Shown here one piece after another: positions 10,004 through 21,218 of a DNA stretch of 64,000 nucleotides; positions within the stretch are counted from its first letter, which is position 1; every line of letters starts with the position of its first letter. Below the pieces are notes generated by a model that was given only the letters and a program-made list of their open reading frames with translations, did not search any database and was not told the origin of the DNA. Origin of the DNA: Cristatella mucedo (lineage: Eukaryota; Bryozoa; Phylactolaemata; Cristatellidae); NCBI GenBank assembly GCA_009760855.2, contig WPIO01000029.1, positions 3,377,501 to 3,441,500 on the forward strand, given 5' to 3'. A program made the position numbers and the translations under genes.

Positions 10004-10570
10004 AGCAGAGATGCAACAGGAGACAGAGAAAGAGAAACAGAGAAAGAGAGAGCAATAGAGAGAGGGGAGCAAGCAAGAGAGAGAGAGAGAGAGGAAGGTG
10101 AGAGATGGAAAGAGCCGAGATAGAGAGACAGAGAAAAAGACAGAGATAGAGAGAGAGAAGGGAAGCGATAGAGACAGAAGCAGGATCAGAAACAGGAAAA
10201 AACAGAGAGATAGAGACATTGCGATAGAGACAGAGAGATAAACAGACAGAATGAGAGCGGAGAGACTGAGAGATAATGAGACAAAGTCAGAGACATGAAG
10301 ATAGACAGAGACATAGACTGAGAGAGACAGAGATAGAGAGAAACAGAGACAGCAAGAGACAAGAAGAGACAGCAAAGGAGACAGAAGGAGTTGCAAAAGG
10401 AGAGAAAGAGAGAGAAGGAAAGACACAGACAAACAGAGACAGAGAAACACAGAGAGAGAGAGACCGAGAGAGGGAAAGAGACACAGAGAAAGAAAGAGAA
10501 AAAGAGTCAGGGGACAAGAAGAGAGAGAGACTTTAAGAGGCAGACAGACTGGGAGACCGACAGAGAGTGG
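8500..10570 (+). repeat. Higher-order repeat unit 2 of the purine tract
   Basis: It repeats the landmark order of unit 1 with an offset of ~2.07 kb, including the ~0.48-kb sub-repeat (9797 and ~10270). It differs by longer pure (GA)n runs and by a block of about eight near-identical 17-18-bp GACAGCGACAGAGGGA units at 8932-9075. Confidence 0.65.
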
Positions 10571-10690
10571 AGACAGACAGAGATAGGGCCACACAAAGAG
10601 ACATAGAGAAAGAGACAGACAGATAAAGAGAGACAAAGAGAAAGGGAGACGGAGAGAGAGAGATGGAGAAAAGGAAACAGAGCCACGGGT

Positions 10691-11574
10691 GGAGGTCATC
10701 AAACTCAAGCTTAAGCTGCAACGATAGGACACTCAGGGTGCAGTGGGACTTGCCATGAAAAGTGAGAGCACCGCAAGCCCTTGTGCCCAGCCACCGAGCC
10801 TAGCCGATTGGAAACATTTCTGGTCAAGTTTAGCTAGTGCCAGACAGAATCTGTAGGAAAAAACCCAATTACCGAGGAAAACCTGTGAGACCAGGGGGGT
10901 GCCATTCCTTGAAAATCTGCCCGACTTTGGGTCTAGTTTTTGGAAGCTTGCTGTCATTTTTTTGACCGACGTGATACGCAATTTCACTCGACAGTATTTC
11001 AAACATTATTGGTTTGCACGTGTGGTGGGAGACATGTACCGGATATTGCTTTTGCTTTTTGAAAGGCCCGGGTCCATTACTGTCTATGCCTGGAACGAGT
11101 GGGATTTCACTACGTGCTGGATTGAAATACCTGCCATGTTAACAGAGATCTCAATCGGGCTTGGTGTGCATGTTCGTAGATACAGTCTTCAAATAGATGT
11201 GCTTCACTAGCTCTGCGCCCACGATTGCCGAGGGGGCTGTCATCAAGGAAACTCAATCGGTGGAAAAGCCCAATTGCGGCATTTGCCCTGCAAATGGCGC
11301 AGCACGAACCATCTGAGAAGAAGCAGTACCATAGTGAAGTACCACAAAGAAAGCACTGACACCCCTAGCCCAATGTAATTATCAGCCGGCCATATCTAAA
11401 CTGGCTAATCTAGATTTTAAATTTTGGCAGCACGCATTTCGCACAAACAAACTCCAGACAAGCAACAGTAAAATGCTCAGCCGCCTGGCACCAAAATCAT
11501 GGTACTATAGATTTTTAAAATGTGGGTTCGTTTGTATAGCACCCAAGTCTAGCTTAATCTTTATCCAGGAGCTT
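10691..11574. other. Unique sequence, no gene recognised
   Basis: Sequence absent from copy B. A 103-codon plus frame at 10899-11210 has ATG and stop but no recognisable domain, repeat or splice context, so I do not call it a gene. Confidence 0.4.
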
Positions 11575-11640
11575 AACATACGCTGCAGGGCTCGAGCCCA
11601 TGACCATAGCCTTTCAAGTAAAGTGTCGACTTTGGGCAGC
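11575..11640 (-). repeat. Possible SINE S1 remnant
   Basis: CTGCAGGGCTCGAGCCCATGACC resembles the B-box region of S1 read in reverse (compare 50983 and 59245). The rest is too diverged to be sure. Confidence 0.3.
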
Positions 11641-11878
11641 ACTCTTCAACTTTGGGCAGCACATATGTCATACAAGCAAGCCTTAGGCAAGAAATAGTTT
11701 CACAGCAACCCATCGGTTTTCAATCGCATCTTTTATGCCGATCAGCCATCTATTGCGTCACTCAAGAAATTGATTGCATGTGACAGCTGACACTGAAGGT
11801 GACATGACAGCTGCAGTAGGATTCTTCTCTAAAAACATTGCCAACTCATATAACAAGCTTCGCAAGCGGTCGTAGCCG

Positions 11879-12187
11879 AACTAGACTGTGGAACTCGCTT
11901 CCACAATTCTTGCGCAACGACATCTACTCTCCAACTGCCGACTATGGCACATCTTTTTCAGCGGTCCTGAACTGCTACTTCTATGCTACTCACTACCTCA
12001 ACTGCTCTCCTAACTCTGCTATGCTTCCCACTTTCTCTTTGTTGCGTGAGACGAAGTCTGTTGGCTACCGAATGCGTACCGAAAGCCGCTTAGGCTGTGA
12101 GTGCGCTAAACAAAACTCTCCTGCGTAACACCCACATGGTCTTTATGACTTTGTGGAGTTACTGACGGAGATACATTACATTACATA
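11879..12187 (+). repeat. LINE family A, 5'-truncated 3' end
   Basis: From CTAGACTGTGGAACTCGCTT on, this matches the family A copy at 28570-28869. The encoded part is the C-terminal LWNSLPQFLRNDIYSP stretch. The shared 3' UTR ends GGAGATACATTACATTACAT. That short repeated tail instead of poly(A) is typical of CR1/L2-type LINEs. Confidence 0.85.
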
Positions 12188-12889
12188 ACTGCGTCTGAGC
12201 ATCTCCCACACCTCGGGCGCATTGGTAGCACTCGCAGCACTTGCTGCGAGTGGAGTAGCGAGTCGCCGGAAGTCTCTGGAAGCAAGCATGCAGGCAGACA
12301 GACAGCAAAGGGCTGGCGCTGCCGAGTCGAACTCCCGACACTGTGCGCGCTCTCTCGCAGGGCTCAGAGAGGACGGTGCAGCTGCATCGAGAAGACGCTC
12401 GAGTTGCCAGCACAGAAGCCTAGACCGAGAGAGCTGGACGTGGCTGGCAAGGAACTGGGCCTTGAAGTCAACTAGGAGCCGCGGCAGCGGACGAGCACGG
12501 TAGCACAGTCGGCCGGTCGGCGACCGTATGCTCGACCAACGGTGGCTGCGGATAAAGCTACCCGAAAGACCGGCAAGCAGCGGTGCTGTCAGTGAGGCGA
12601 GCGCTTCTAGCTGCTGCCGCCGCATTTGGGAAGAAGCGCTACTTCTGCGTGATGCAACCACTTGTTTCTTACCGAAGCAAAGCAGCGTGCTAACCTCGGA
12701 GGCTCAAGAAAGGTATGCTGCATGAGAGAACCATGTGCCAGGCGATGAAAACGGTCAACACTATCTGCCCGCCTGCTCCTTAGTGGACTGCACTGCAAAG
12801 CCAGGCAGCTGCGGTTTCGGTCGCATGGATACTCGGCGAGGTGTCGCCTGCATCACGACCGCCCCTCACACGCCCCTTGGGTTTACGCA
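12188..12889. other. GC-rich unique sequence, no gene recognised
   Basis: Overlapping frames exist on both strands, the longest 161 codons on the minus strand (12661-12176). None has a recognisable domain or a convincing start context. The segment is missing from copy B. Confidence 0.4.
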
Positions 12890-13140
12890 TGCGCGCCCGC
12901 GAAGTCGTCTGCTCGCGCGAGTCTGCTTGCGCTAGCGAACATCGCTGCATGCTTGCATTAACTGTGGCTGCAAGCCAAGGAATGTGTGCAGTTCTGCAAG
13001 TATATATAAGGGGATGGTCACTATAAGGGGAAGAACACGAAGTAGTCGTACAACTTTTTACCTTAGCAGCATCTCACCCAGCTCGCTGCCCCACGTGTGA
13101 ACGTTTTGCCGGCGTGTTCCTGCGTGAGTGTCCTTTTGTT
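12890..13140 (+). promoter_or_regulatory. Promoter-like segment conserved in both duplicates
   Basis: A CpG-richer stretch leads to TATATATAAGGGG (13001-13013) and ACTATAAGGGGAAG. A conserved block GTCGTACAAC…TTTTACCTTAGCAGCATC follows, then a donor-like GTGAGTGTCC. Copy B keeps the downstream block (34440-34520) but has TATAATGC and ACTATAAGTGG in place of the TATA run. No coding exon downstream is recognised. It could be an exon 1 or part of an old mobile element. Confidence 0.3.
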
Positions 13141-13204
13141 AGCAGCAACGTGACTCGTCGACTGCTATAGCCACAAAGTGCTTTTCAAGCCCAGAATTTG
13201 GGTG

Positions 13205-13400
13205 TGATTATACGAATAATAATAATAGCACGTTTGCATAGTTCCCTCAGAGAATTGTATCTCTTTGTGGGCACTTTGCATATGCTGTAAAGGAAGCTTC
13301 GCGAATGGTTGGTGGCAACACGCACAATGTCAACAAGCATTACATGGTTAGAGTGACATACACAGTGTCAACCTATAGAAAATGGTTAGTGATAAAGCTT
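13205..13400 (-). repeat. LINE family B 3' UTR and tail
   Basis: It begins with the reverse-complemented tail (AATAATAATAATAG, then CCCTCAGAGAAT…ATCTCTTTGTGGGCACTTTGCA). It continues into the 3' UTR with ACATGGTTAGAGTGACATACACAGTGTC. The same block is at 34672-34860 in copy B. Confidence 0.8.
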
Positions 13401-13530
13401 CTAGGTAGTGCATTACTCTAACCGTAAGGCATCGATTTCCGAAAAGCAAAGGCAGCAGGTTTGCATTATAGGCAGGATGTGAAAGTATTTTAACACATAG
13501 CTGCATAATACATGGCCGTGCACAAAATTC

Positions 13531-15175
13531 TACATCAACATATTGCAAGTAGCACCCCAGCTCGTGGCTTCTCCTCAGGGGGAGGAGGTTTGATACTACT
13601 TGCACCGGCGACCAAGGACCTGGTACCGGCTACCGTCGCCTCTACTGTAGCCACAGTCATCCCTCACAGTGGATCTCCATTCTCTGACTGCCTCCGCTAT
13701 CACCCAGCTCAAACCAAGAGAAAAGAGGGCATGTCAAGCATCGGCAGGTGCCCCTTCTTGCGACTTGCTGCTCCGGCGCCTGCTTCACTCCCGCCAGCAA
13801 AGGCGGCATTCAGCTGCTGCTCTCGGCGGCGGAAAGGGGAAAGTACATCTTCTCTGCGATACACATCAACTATCGGCCGAATCCGACGAAGGCAGAGCGG
13901 CCAGGTACCGTGTCTGTTCGCTCTCATCCTCCAGCTCCTTCAGAAAGCGGGTCGCATTGCCCTCGACCTGCTTCAGGCCGCTCTCGACCTGCTTCAGGCC
14001 GCCCGAGAAAAAGGAGCCAGCGGTGGGGCGGCATCAAGCAAATGGCCACAGCCTTCCTTACCCACTGCCGGGCTGGGCGGGAAGCGGGTCAATCGGTTAC
14101 ATTTGCGAAGATTCCCAACAACGGCAGCGGCACCGAACTGTTTAAACGAGGCTCAAATCGGAAATACTTACTGTGGAGAAGTCTATGTAGACTTCTAAGA
14201 CTTCGTATCTTCTTCAACTTAGCCGGCGCGAGCCTAGCGATTTCTGAAGCTCGAGCCCTGTTAGACGCTTGATAGACGCTTGTTAGATCGCTTGCCGACA
14301 CTCTAAATTTAAAAGTTTCATCTGTAGCGGCTAACACAACACGGCTGAACACAAAACGGCTTAAAATCGTTCGTAGCAGGCAAACAAACTTTGCAAAGCG
14401 TCGGCGATCGAGTGGCCGATCTCCGCGCGGCCGATCGGCAAACCATGCCGCCGGCCGGTGATCCTGAAAGTCAAGGTTAGACTACTCACCTCTTCACACT
14501 GTCCCCTGCCACGGTGTAGTTCTACTAAAGCGCCAATCTAGTGGACCAGGAATCCTTCAAAAAGGCTATGCGGGTAGCGACTGCTGAGCCACCAAAGTAG
14601 GCAATAAATATGCAGCACACCAATCAACATGGAAGCCGATCAGGCTACTTGGACGGAGGCAGTACTTGCCCGAAGTGATTACATGTATTCCTACGACCCT
14701 GTGTAGAGAAGGTGTGTCCTAGGTTTGCTATTGGCAGTCAAGCATGTTTTATCATTTATTTACACTTAAAAGTTTTCTTAAACTACCGTTTTGTTCGATA
14801 TGGCAGAATGACAAGCATTTATACTATTAGCACACCACTCTAATCTGCGGAGCAGACAGATTCTTATTACTAAGCCGCCTGGCTATGGCGCGGTGACTTA
14901 GATTAGTGACATAGTGCTCGCCCGAGTTCCCTTCAGCACAGTGGGCAATTCTGCGTGGCCGATGCAAATGCCGATGGAGTCTGTAATGCTGCTACAGCTC
15001 TTTTGTTCGTTCTGTGCTTCGATCCACCTTCCTCGTCTAATTTTTCACAGCCAACCGTCTAGATGTCTAGCCGCTACAAATAACAGATTTAGCATTATTG
15101 CAGAAGTAAAGTAAAGGTTGGCTGATTCGACAGCATTCTATTTTAAAGCACTGAAGGGGATCGGCTTCTGTCGCC
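13531..15175. other. Unique sequence right of duplication A; a possible short minus exon
   Basis: The match to copy B ends near 13530. A plus frame of 228 codons (13512-14198) has no known domain. On the minus strand, 14035-13875 is open for ~54 codons ending in TGA. It has a doubled GLKQVES-like stretch and a charged, helix-forming C-terminus (LKELEDESEQTRYL). That looks more protein-like than its neighbours, but no splice sites or start could be fixed. From 14360 to 15175 I see nothing beyond short chance frames. Confidence 0.3.
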
Positions 15176-15258
15176 ACTCTTGGCTTGGCGCCACTCTTGG
15201 CTTGGCGCCACTCTTGGCTTGGCGACACTCTTGGCTTGGCGCCACTCTTGGCTTGGCA
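15176..15258 (+). repeat. Minisatellite, 17-bp unit
   Basis: Almost five tandem copies of CACTCTTGGCTTGGCGC with one or two substitutions. Confidence 0.92.
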
Positions 15259-17248
15259 TTACAGGATCACCTAACCCCTCTAACAGGTGCCTGCTAATAG
15301 GCTTTGTTTCTGCGATTGCTTCTGGGTGCACTCAGGAAGTGATCGCACTGTTGAAGGATGCCTTTAACGTCTGGGACTTGACTCTAGCTTATGTTGCCAC
15401 CTGCATCGAGATTCCGTCTCATTCAAAGGCTGCTCACTTTTTCCTGCCTCCAAACTAGTCTTTGTTTATTCTTCTTTTCTTGATTACCTGTGCAATTATT
15501 TGGCGAAAGTTACTAACCAAGTATGGCTCTGAGCACATTGTATTTTAATGCTTGTCTAAGAATGGTACCTCAGTTTTCATTAACCCTTGGTAATCAGTTC
15601 TCATGTACTATATTGCACAGCATCTGGATCGAGATCCGGTTCTCTTAGGGCACCATACAAACGGCTTATTATTATTATCGCTAACCATGGCCAATAGAGC
15701 TGTTTCATTCTCCTAGCAAGTTGGCCGAAATCCAGTTTCGTTGACCGCATCTTTGCCTACACGCTTAATGTAGAGTGCTAGTGTGCATTAGCATGCATTT
15801 TAACTTGTCTTAAAGAATTTTAAATTATTGTGTAGACAATACTATTCTAAGAAATTGAAATAAAAAACTTGAAATTATTCAACTGCCTACCTGTCTTGCT
15901 TTGTGCTGAGTTTAACAGTCCAGGTGGCTTTGCTGACAGAGGCTAGCTGTAGTTCTGGAGAACTACTGCCCGGACCTTGCTGCCACATTTATTAGCCTTG
16001 CCTGATGGAGCTGTGGCTCATCGGAGTGGGAGCCCGATGGGGGGTCTACCACTGCCTACTGCAAGGTACATGCCTTATGCTCCTCATTCGAGTAGCTTTA
16101 AAAGAAAACAGGCTCCGTTTTTCTACACTCATGCAACCAATATAACCAATGTGTGGTTTAAAGACCTCACTAGAGCCCGAATATACAATTACGGAAGTGT
16201 GAAGGACCTGAGCTGTGATCTAAAACCTGGCCGCTCTCTAAAGCTGGCATGATCCAGCTATTTCTTCTTGCAAAGTCATCAGTTTTTTGCTACAAGGTGT
16301 AGTATATGTGTACTCTTGTAGCAATGGTCACCAACGCCTTAACTTGTTCATGACTAGTTGACGGAGTAAAATGCCAACAAAATCTAATGCAGATTGTATA
16401 TCTGATCGGATTTCCACACCATAGTTACGGATCAATATCAAAGAGGCATGATCTGTGTTGCACTGTCACTGGTAGTATATCAAACCGTAATAGATATGCA
16501 ACCAGTTATGAAGGTCATCGCTATGCATGCAAGCTATTGGAAATGACTGGGTGGACCTCATCACGACATGAATAACAAATCTCGTGCACAGCGTTTGCAT
16601 GATTAGCTATTACTAGTGAGTCCAATCGTGCCAAAATCCGGCACTGCTCACGGCGACACTGAGCCACCAACGTGAACATGGCAATGTCCTTGCACGCTCG
16701 TGTGGATATATCTTACCTGCACATCTTGATTCCACCATATAAAATATTCTTTTCAAAAATGGATCGAATCTACTGATTCTGCAGCTTTTTACTGATGTAA
16801 ATGCCTACCGGATCACATCAGTTTTGATTTATCGTGTAAGGTGGTGCGACCAAAACTGCTAAACCGAGCCTCAGCAGTAGGCTTGAGCCATACCTTTGCT
16901 GCTGAAGCATTTAACCACAACAGCACATGCAGTTCAAGAACGATTGTAGGTTTCTATGTCAATAAGTTTCAGATCAGTATCCTGCTTATGCTGCTGCTAC
17001 TACTCGAGTGCCCATGCAAGCATGTGCTAGGCTCATGGCTACCCTAGAAGCATTTGTAATCGCACAGCATTCAGAAGCGGTAGCCTCCTCAAGCAGGAAT
17101 AGCCCTCATACTTCCCCATGTTCTACCTGGTCCAGCAACTCACGGGCAGGAAATTACTTGAATGCAACAATGAAACCAAGACTGGAAGCGATAAGCCAGA
17201 TACAAATGGCAGTTGCAAGTTCTTAACTCAGGTAATTCAGAACCTGGG
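15259..17248. other. AT-richer unique sequence with a LINE B tail trace
   Basis: At ~15625-15680 there is a decayed family B tail (GAGATCCGGTTCTCTTAGGGCACC…TTATTATTATT). The remainder has only short frames (under 95 codons) with no domains. Confidence 0.45.
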
Positions 17249-18487
17249 CTACCAGAGAAGTTTAACCTCAATCACAGCAGATCCATTTCGAGCACGGTCG
17301 AATATAAGAAAGTGACACGGCAGCATAGAAAAACGCATGGCGAACACAATTGCTGCACGGCTTCGTTCGACACACGCACTACTCTGGTGCCCAGATCTTG
17401 CCGATGATTGCCGTGCCATTTGACCAAGCATGTGACTCATAGTAGGCATCCGAGTTGGACACGGGAGCCAAGCCGCGGAGAAGCACTCGGCGATTTGGTG
17501 AGGCAGACTTTGGTCGGCTAGCACTTCGGGTGCAGCAGTAGCACAACTTGTACCCAACGAGCAACGAGCTAGAGCCAATGCCTCCTCAACCAGAAGGCGC
17601 TGCCGGTGGTGCAAAACGCACCACCCCTACATCCGGCGTTTTCTTGCACACCCTTTCGTCTGCACTGCCGAATGAGCGTGGCGACTCTGCCACAGCATCC
17701 GGCATCCTAGGCAGAGGCAGGTAGCTTTTGCTGCAATCAAAATTCGAGCACCCCTGACAGCACAGCAGCTGCACCCCAGCGTGGCTTTCTAAGTGGGGTG
17801 GAAGATGCCACGAGCATCTCGGCTGGCAGACGCCACGAGATGCGCCACGCCATCGTCGCCGATTGCCATCACGATAACCGATGGCAAAATGCAAAGAAGG
17901 GGCAGAGCTCTCGGTGCTGACACGTGCTGCCCAGTGGCGCTCTGCCAGCCGATGTCAGCCAGAGATCATAAATAAACACGGAAAGGCAGCCGAAGCTGCG
18001 CTAAGCAAGTGGGATACCAGGCAGGGCTCTCACCGAAGGGCGCAGAAAGAGGGCACTCGATGCATCCGAGACTGGCCGCCCGGTGGGCAGTTGCAAGCTA
18101 GAGGGGGCGCAACAAGGCCGAGGCACCGGGGATGCTGGTGCTGCCAGTGGGCCACAGGCGACAGCGGCAGTGAGTATGGACTATTTGTCAGCTGCAAGCC
18201 GTCGCCCATCCAGCAAAGTGGAGCTTGGCAGCACTGCCACATGCTGGCTCGCACGTTGGCTCGGGCGTTTTTGCTGTGCAATTTCTGTCTCGTCCGTTCC
18301 CGCCAAGCATTTGCACTCGATGCAGCAGCAGGGGTCGCGAAGTGACAGCACGGCAGGCAGTGCAGGTATATCGACGCCATTATCCTCTGCAGGCAGAGGA
18401 TGAGCTACGCCATTGCAGAATGGATGTCGGCAAGCCGATGCCAACGATCCTCTCTCAATGTGCTCGATCGCCCGGTGCTCTTATAGT
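17249..18487. other. GC-rich region with overlapping frames, no gene recognised
   Basis: Frames of 90-154 codons occur on both strands: plus 17881-18345, minus 17614-17249, 17894-17586 and 18380-18030. They are Cys/Ala/Ser/Arg-rich without finger spacing or another motif. The composition differs from the AT-rich neighbours, so a degraded gene or repeat is possible. Confidence 0.35.
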
Positions 18488-20260
18488 AGCAATAATAATA
18501 ATAACACACTTGTAAATCCACCCTCAGAGAACTCAATCTCTTTCTAGGCATTTTACATTTGATGCAAAGGAAACACGATCGAATGGTTAGTAAGAGCATG
18601 CTCGATAAAAAAAAAAGAATAACATGGTTAGGGGTGACATGCACAGGGTCAGCATGCAAGTCTAGGGACAACATGCATAGTGTCAGTATGCATAAGCACA
18701 TGAAGGACCATTCACTGGGACCCACTAAACGCTGTGCTAAATAGGTGTTTTTAATTTCTTTTTAAGTATTGTCAAATCAGAAGATGTCGTGATGCAAGTC
18801 GGGAGTGAGTTCCAGGCTTTGAGAACATACGAACTAAATGCACGGTCTCCACAGGATTTGAGGTTTGTATGAGGGATTGGTAAACTGTTGGATTCCAAAA
18901 AGCAGGTGGTGTGATGCCTAGCCTGGTGTGGCAATTGATCTGATAGGTAGACTGGAGCCAAAGTATGGAGGGACATAGAAGTGAGTGACAAAATCTTGAA
19001 GTCGATGCATTGCTTGACTGGAAGCCAGTGCAGGTCGGCGAGAAGTGGTGTGATATGGCAACTGCGATGCTCACGACAGACAAGCCTGGCTGCCGAGTTT
19101 TGCACCAGTTGGAAGCGCCTGATTGCACAGGCCTGCAAGCAGTGAGTCACACAAGTCAAAACGGGATGTCATGAATGCATGGACCAAATTAGATGTGGTA
19201 TCCTTTTCTAAACAAGCCCGAATTTTAGCAATGTTATATAGCTGAAAGTAGGCAGACTTGAATGTGGAGCTCATGTGGCCGTCTAATGAAAGGTCACTTT
19301 GGAACATGAGACCTAGATTTCGTGCAGATTCAACAAGAGATATGCTGGCAGAGCCGATTTTGAACGTTAGCCTTTCCAATTTCTGATTTAAACTTGGTTT
19401 TCTGATTACTAGTAAGTTAACTTTATCACCATTCAATTTAAGAAAATTTGCTGCCATCCATGTATGGATGTCATCAATACATGCAGCAAGGGAGCTGAGA
19501 GAATTGGATGTGCTCGAGGTCTGGGAGGGATCAAAGCAAAGGTACAACTGAGTGTCATCCGCATAGAAGTGAAAGACTCGATTGCGCTTGGCAATCACAT
19601 CAGCAAGAGGGAGAGTATAAACCGTGAAAAAAAACAGGAACAAGCACGGAGCCCTGAGGTACCCCATATATTATAGATTCCTCGGATGATCTTTGTCCAT
19701 TCACCTCAATACTGTGGAGTCTCCCATTGAGATAGGACCTGAACCATTGCAAAGCACCACCAGTAATTCCCAGGCGGATGAGAGGCGCTCAAGAAGGGCT
19801 TGGTGATCGATTATATCAGAAGCTGCCAAAAAATCAAGCAAAACAAGCAGGAATTTTCTACCCATGTCTGCATTCCTAAGTAGGTTGTTGTACATCCGAA
19901 GCAATGCTGACTGTCGAGTGATTAGCTTAAAGCCGGACTGGAACTTACTAGCAAGGTTTGAAGCTTAAATATATGAGTTCAGCTGGTCTGGTACGACTCG
20001 TTCCAGTGTCTTTTATAAGAATGGTAGAGGGGAGATTGGGCGATAGTTGCTCAAGTTCTCTTGGTCTAGTGTTACTGAGAAGTGGCCTGACTACAGCCTT
20101 TTGAGAGGTGCTGAGACATGCCTTGAGGCTAACAACATATTAATTATGTTAGCTATGCATGGCAGCAGCAGATCAATGCATCATAGAAGCAGGACAGTGG
20201 GAATAGGATCCAAAGGGCTGGTTGTCTTCGTCTTCTATGGAACATAGGGCCCTTGGCCAG
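18488..20260 (-). mobile_element. LINE family B (CR1/L2-like), RT to 3' end, frameshifted
   Basis: Read on the minus strand in three broken frames. First comes the conserved LDPIPT motif and NYRPIS (~20230-20030), then palm motif A with SDIIDH for the usual AFDxIDH (~19820). Next are TVYTLPLADVI and the YADDTQLY catalytic box (~19600-19570) and a LKLNGDK-type thumb (~19440). The C-terminal region NSAARLV…LHWLPVK…WNSLPT follows (19130-18740). The 3' UTR ends in the family tail with TTATTATTATT. The endonuclease and 5' part are absent. Stops and shifts between the frames show it is dead. This is the most complete family B copy here. Confidence 0.9.
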
Positions 20261-20522
20261 CCGACTAGCAAAACCTGCATCTGAAAAGACGACTGGGCAG
20301 ATGCCATCAGCCTGGGAGCCGTCGAGTCATCATCCATAGCAGCAGTAGCAGCCATCGATACAGCAGAGATGGCAGCAGCAGCCCCAGTAGCAGGATCATG
20401 ACTGGCCATTGGTTGGCTGGAGTGTGCAGTCGTTGTGCGGGATCCTGTGAACAGACGTCAATCCTGCTGCTGCTGCTGCTGTTGGGCAGATGCCGTCAGC
20501 CTGGAAGCTGTAGAGTAACCAA
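20261..20522. other. GCA-rich stretch between repeats
   Basis: It contains short (GCA)n-type runs and a phrase (GGCAGATGCC…CAGCCTGG) occurring twice at ~20294 and ~20485. A minus frame starting at 20409 is Ala-rich in its first ~45 residues. Its C-terminal part runs into the LINE, so I do not call a gene. Confidence 0.4.
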
Positions 20523-20663
20523 GCTGGTTTGGTCCAGTCGTTAAGGTGCTTGCCCCGAACAAATCGTGGCTGAGGTCGTGGGCTCGAGCCCCGAGGCATA
20601 TGTGAAGCGCCTGAATAGAGATTAAGTTCTCGTAAGGCGCTATACAAACGAATTATATTTTCA
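20523..20663 (+). repeat. tRNA-derived SINE, family S2
   Basis: A full-length copy with GGTTTGGTCCAGTCGTTAAGG (A box), GGGCTCGAGCCCC (B box), the shared LINE B-like 3' region and an AATTATATTTT end. It lacks the C-run of the 474 copy. Confidence 0.85.
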
Positions 20664-20666
20664 AAT

Positions 20667-20850
20667 AACCACACTTGCATGCTGACCCTGTGCATGTCAC
20701 CCCTAACCATGTTATTCGTGTTGTTTATCAAGCATGATATTACTCACCATACAATCGCATTTCCCTTTGCAACAAATGTAAAGCACCTAGAAAGAGATTG
20801 AGTTCTATGAGAGTGCTTTATCAAGTGGATTATTTTTATTATTATTAACC
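20667..20850 (+). repeat. LINE family B 3' UTR and tail
   Basis: ACCACACTTGCATGCTGACC through CTAACCATGTTATTC and the tail to TTATTATTATTA match 36183-36365. It sits directly behind the S2 SINE. The stretch 20851-21112 has no feature. Confidence 0.85.
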
Positions 20851-21112
20851 GTCCATAGCAGCAGTAGCCATTACATGGTCTGTCTTGCCTGTCCGTCATC
20901 AGTCTTGCTTTAGTCTGAGGTGGATGTGTCACCAACACTATTTTTGAGGCATCCAAGACGGATGGAAGATTGAACAAAGACAGGGAATCTAAGCACGATT
21001 TTACTTCTAGGCCAAGGCAGAGGCAAAGCCACACAAATGACCAATCATGTGCATCCGGCAATAAATAAATGTTAGCCGATGGAACAGCCTCACTTGTATA
21101 GAGGCACACGAG

Positions 21113-21218
21113 CCTTAATGGCTATCGCCAGTGCTTGCAGTTGGCAATAAAGGATCGCCAGCTGCAGGATTCGAACCCAATGACCTCGGTCATGTCGAGT
21201 GAGTACCTTACCTTGGGC
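21113..21218 (-). repeat. SINE family S1, partial
   Basis: The reverse-complement B box is GGATTCGAACCC, followed by GACCTCGGTCATG. The body CTATCGCCAGTGCTTGCAG matches other S1 copies. Confidence 0.75.

Larger units (their letters stand above)
5940..10690 (+). repeat. Long purine-rich (GA/GACA) simple-sequence tract with higher-order repeats
   Basis: About 4.75 kb in which the plus strand is almost entirely A and G with scattered C. It is built from GAGA, GACAGA and GACAGCGACAGAGGGA motifs. It opens with (CA)n at ~5967-6001. Near-pure (GA)n runs lie at 6011-6047, ~8646-8774 and ~9920-9990. Landmark phrases recur ~2.05-2.14 kb apart: 6445 with 8500, 6984 with 9071, 7440 with 9580, 7725 with 9797. 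Long Ser/Leu-rich minus frames and Arg/Glu-rich plus frames here are by-products of the repeat, not genes. Confidence 0.95.
65..13530 (+). repeat. Segmental duplication, copy A
   Basis: This interval matches 28077-35003 in the same order and orientation. The shared blocks are a left flank, a LINE B tail, SINE S2, the Ala-rich minisatellite exon, the zinc-finger exon, a purine-rich tract and a LINE B 3' end. The match is near-identical over most shared blocks (for example 240-1020 against 28955-29750). Copy A has extra DNA at about 2171-3632 and 10692-12890, and a much longer purine tract. Copy B has an inserted LINE A (28174-28869), an S1 SINE in its purine tract and a longer minisatellite. 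Boundaries were judged by eye. Confidence 0.9.

Noticed and set aside
5825-10732. Very long Ser/Leu-rich minus-strand frames (up to ~1000 codons) and Arg/Glu-rich plus frames
   Set aside because: They are translations of the GA/GACA simple-sequence tract; stop codons are rare in such repeats and several frames are open at once.
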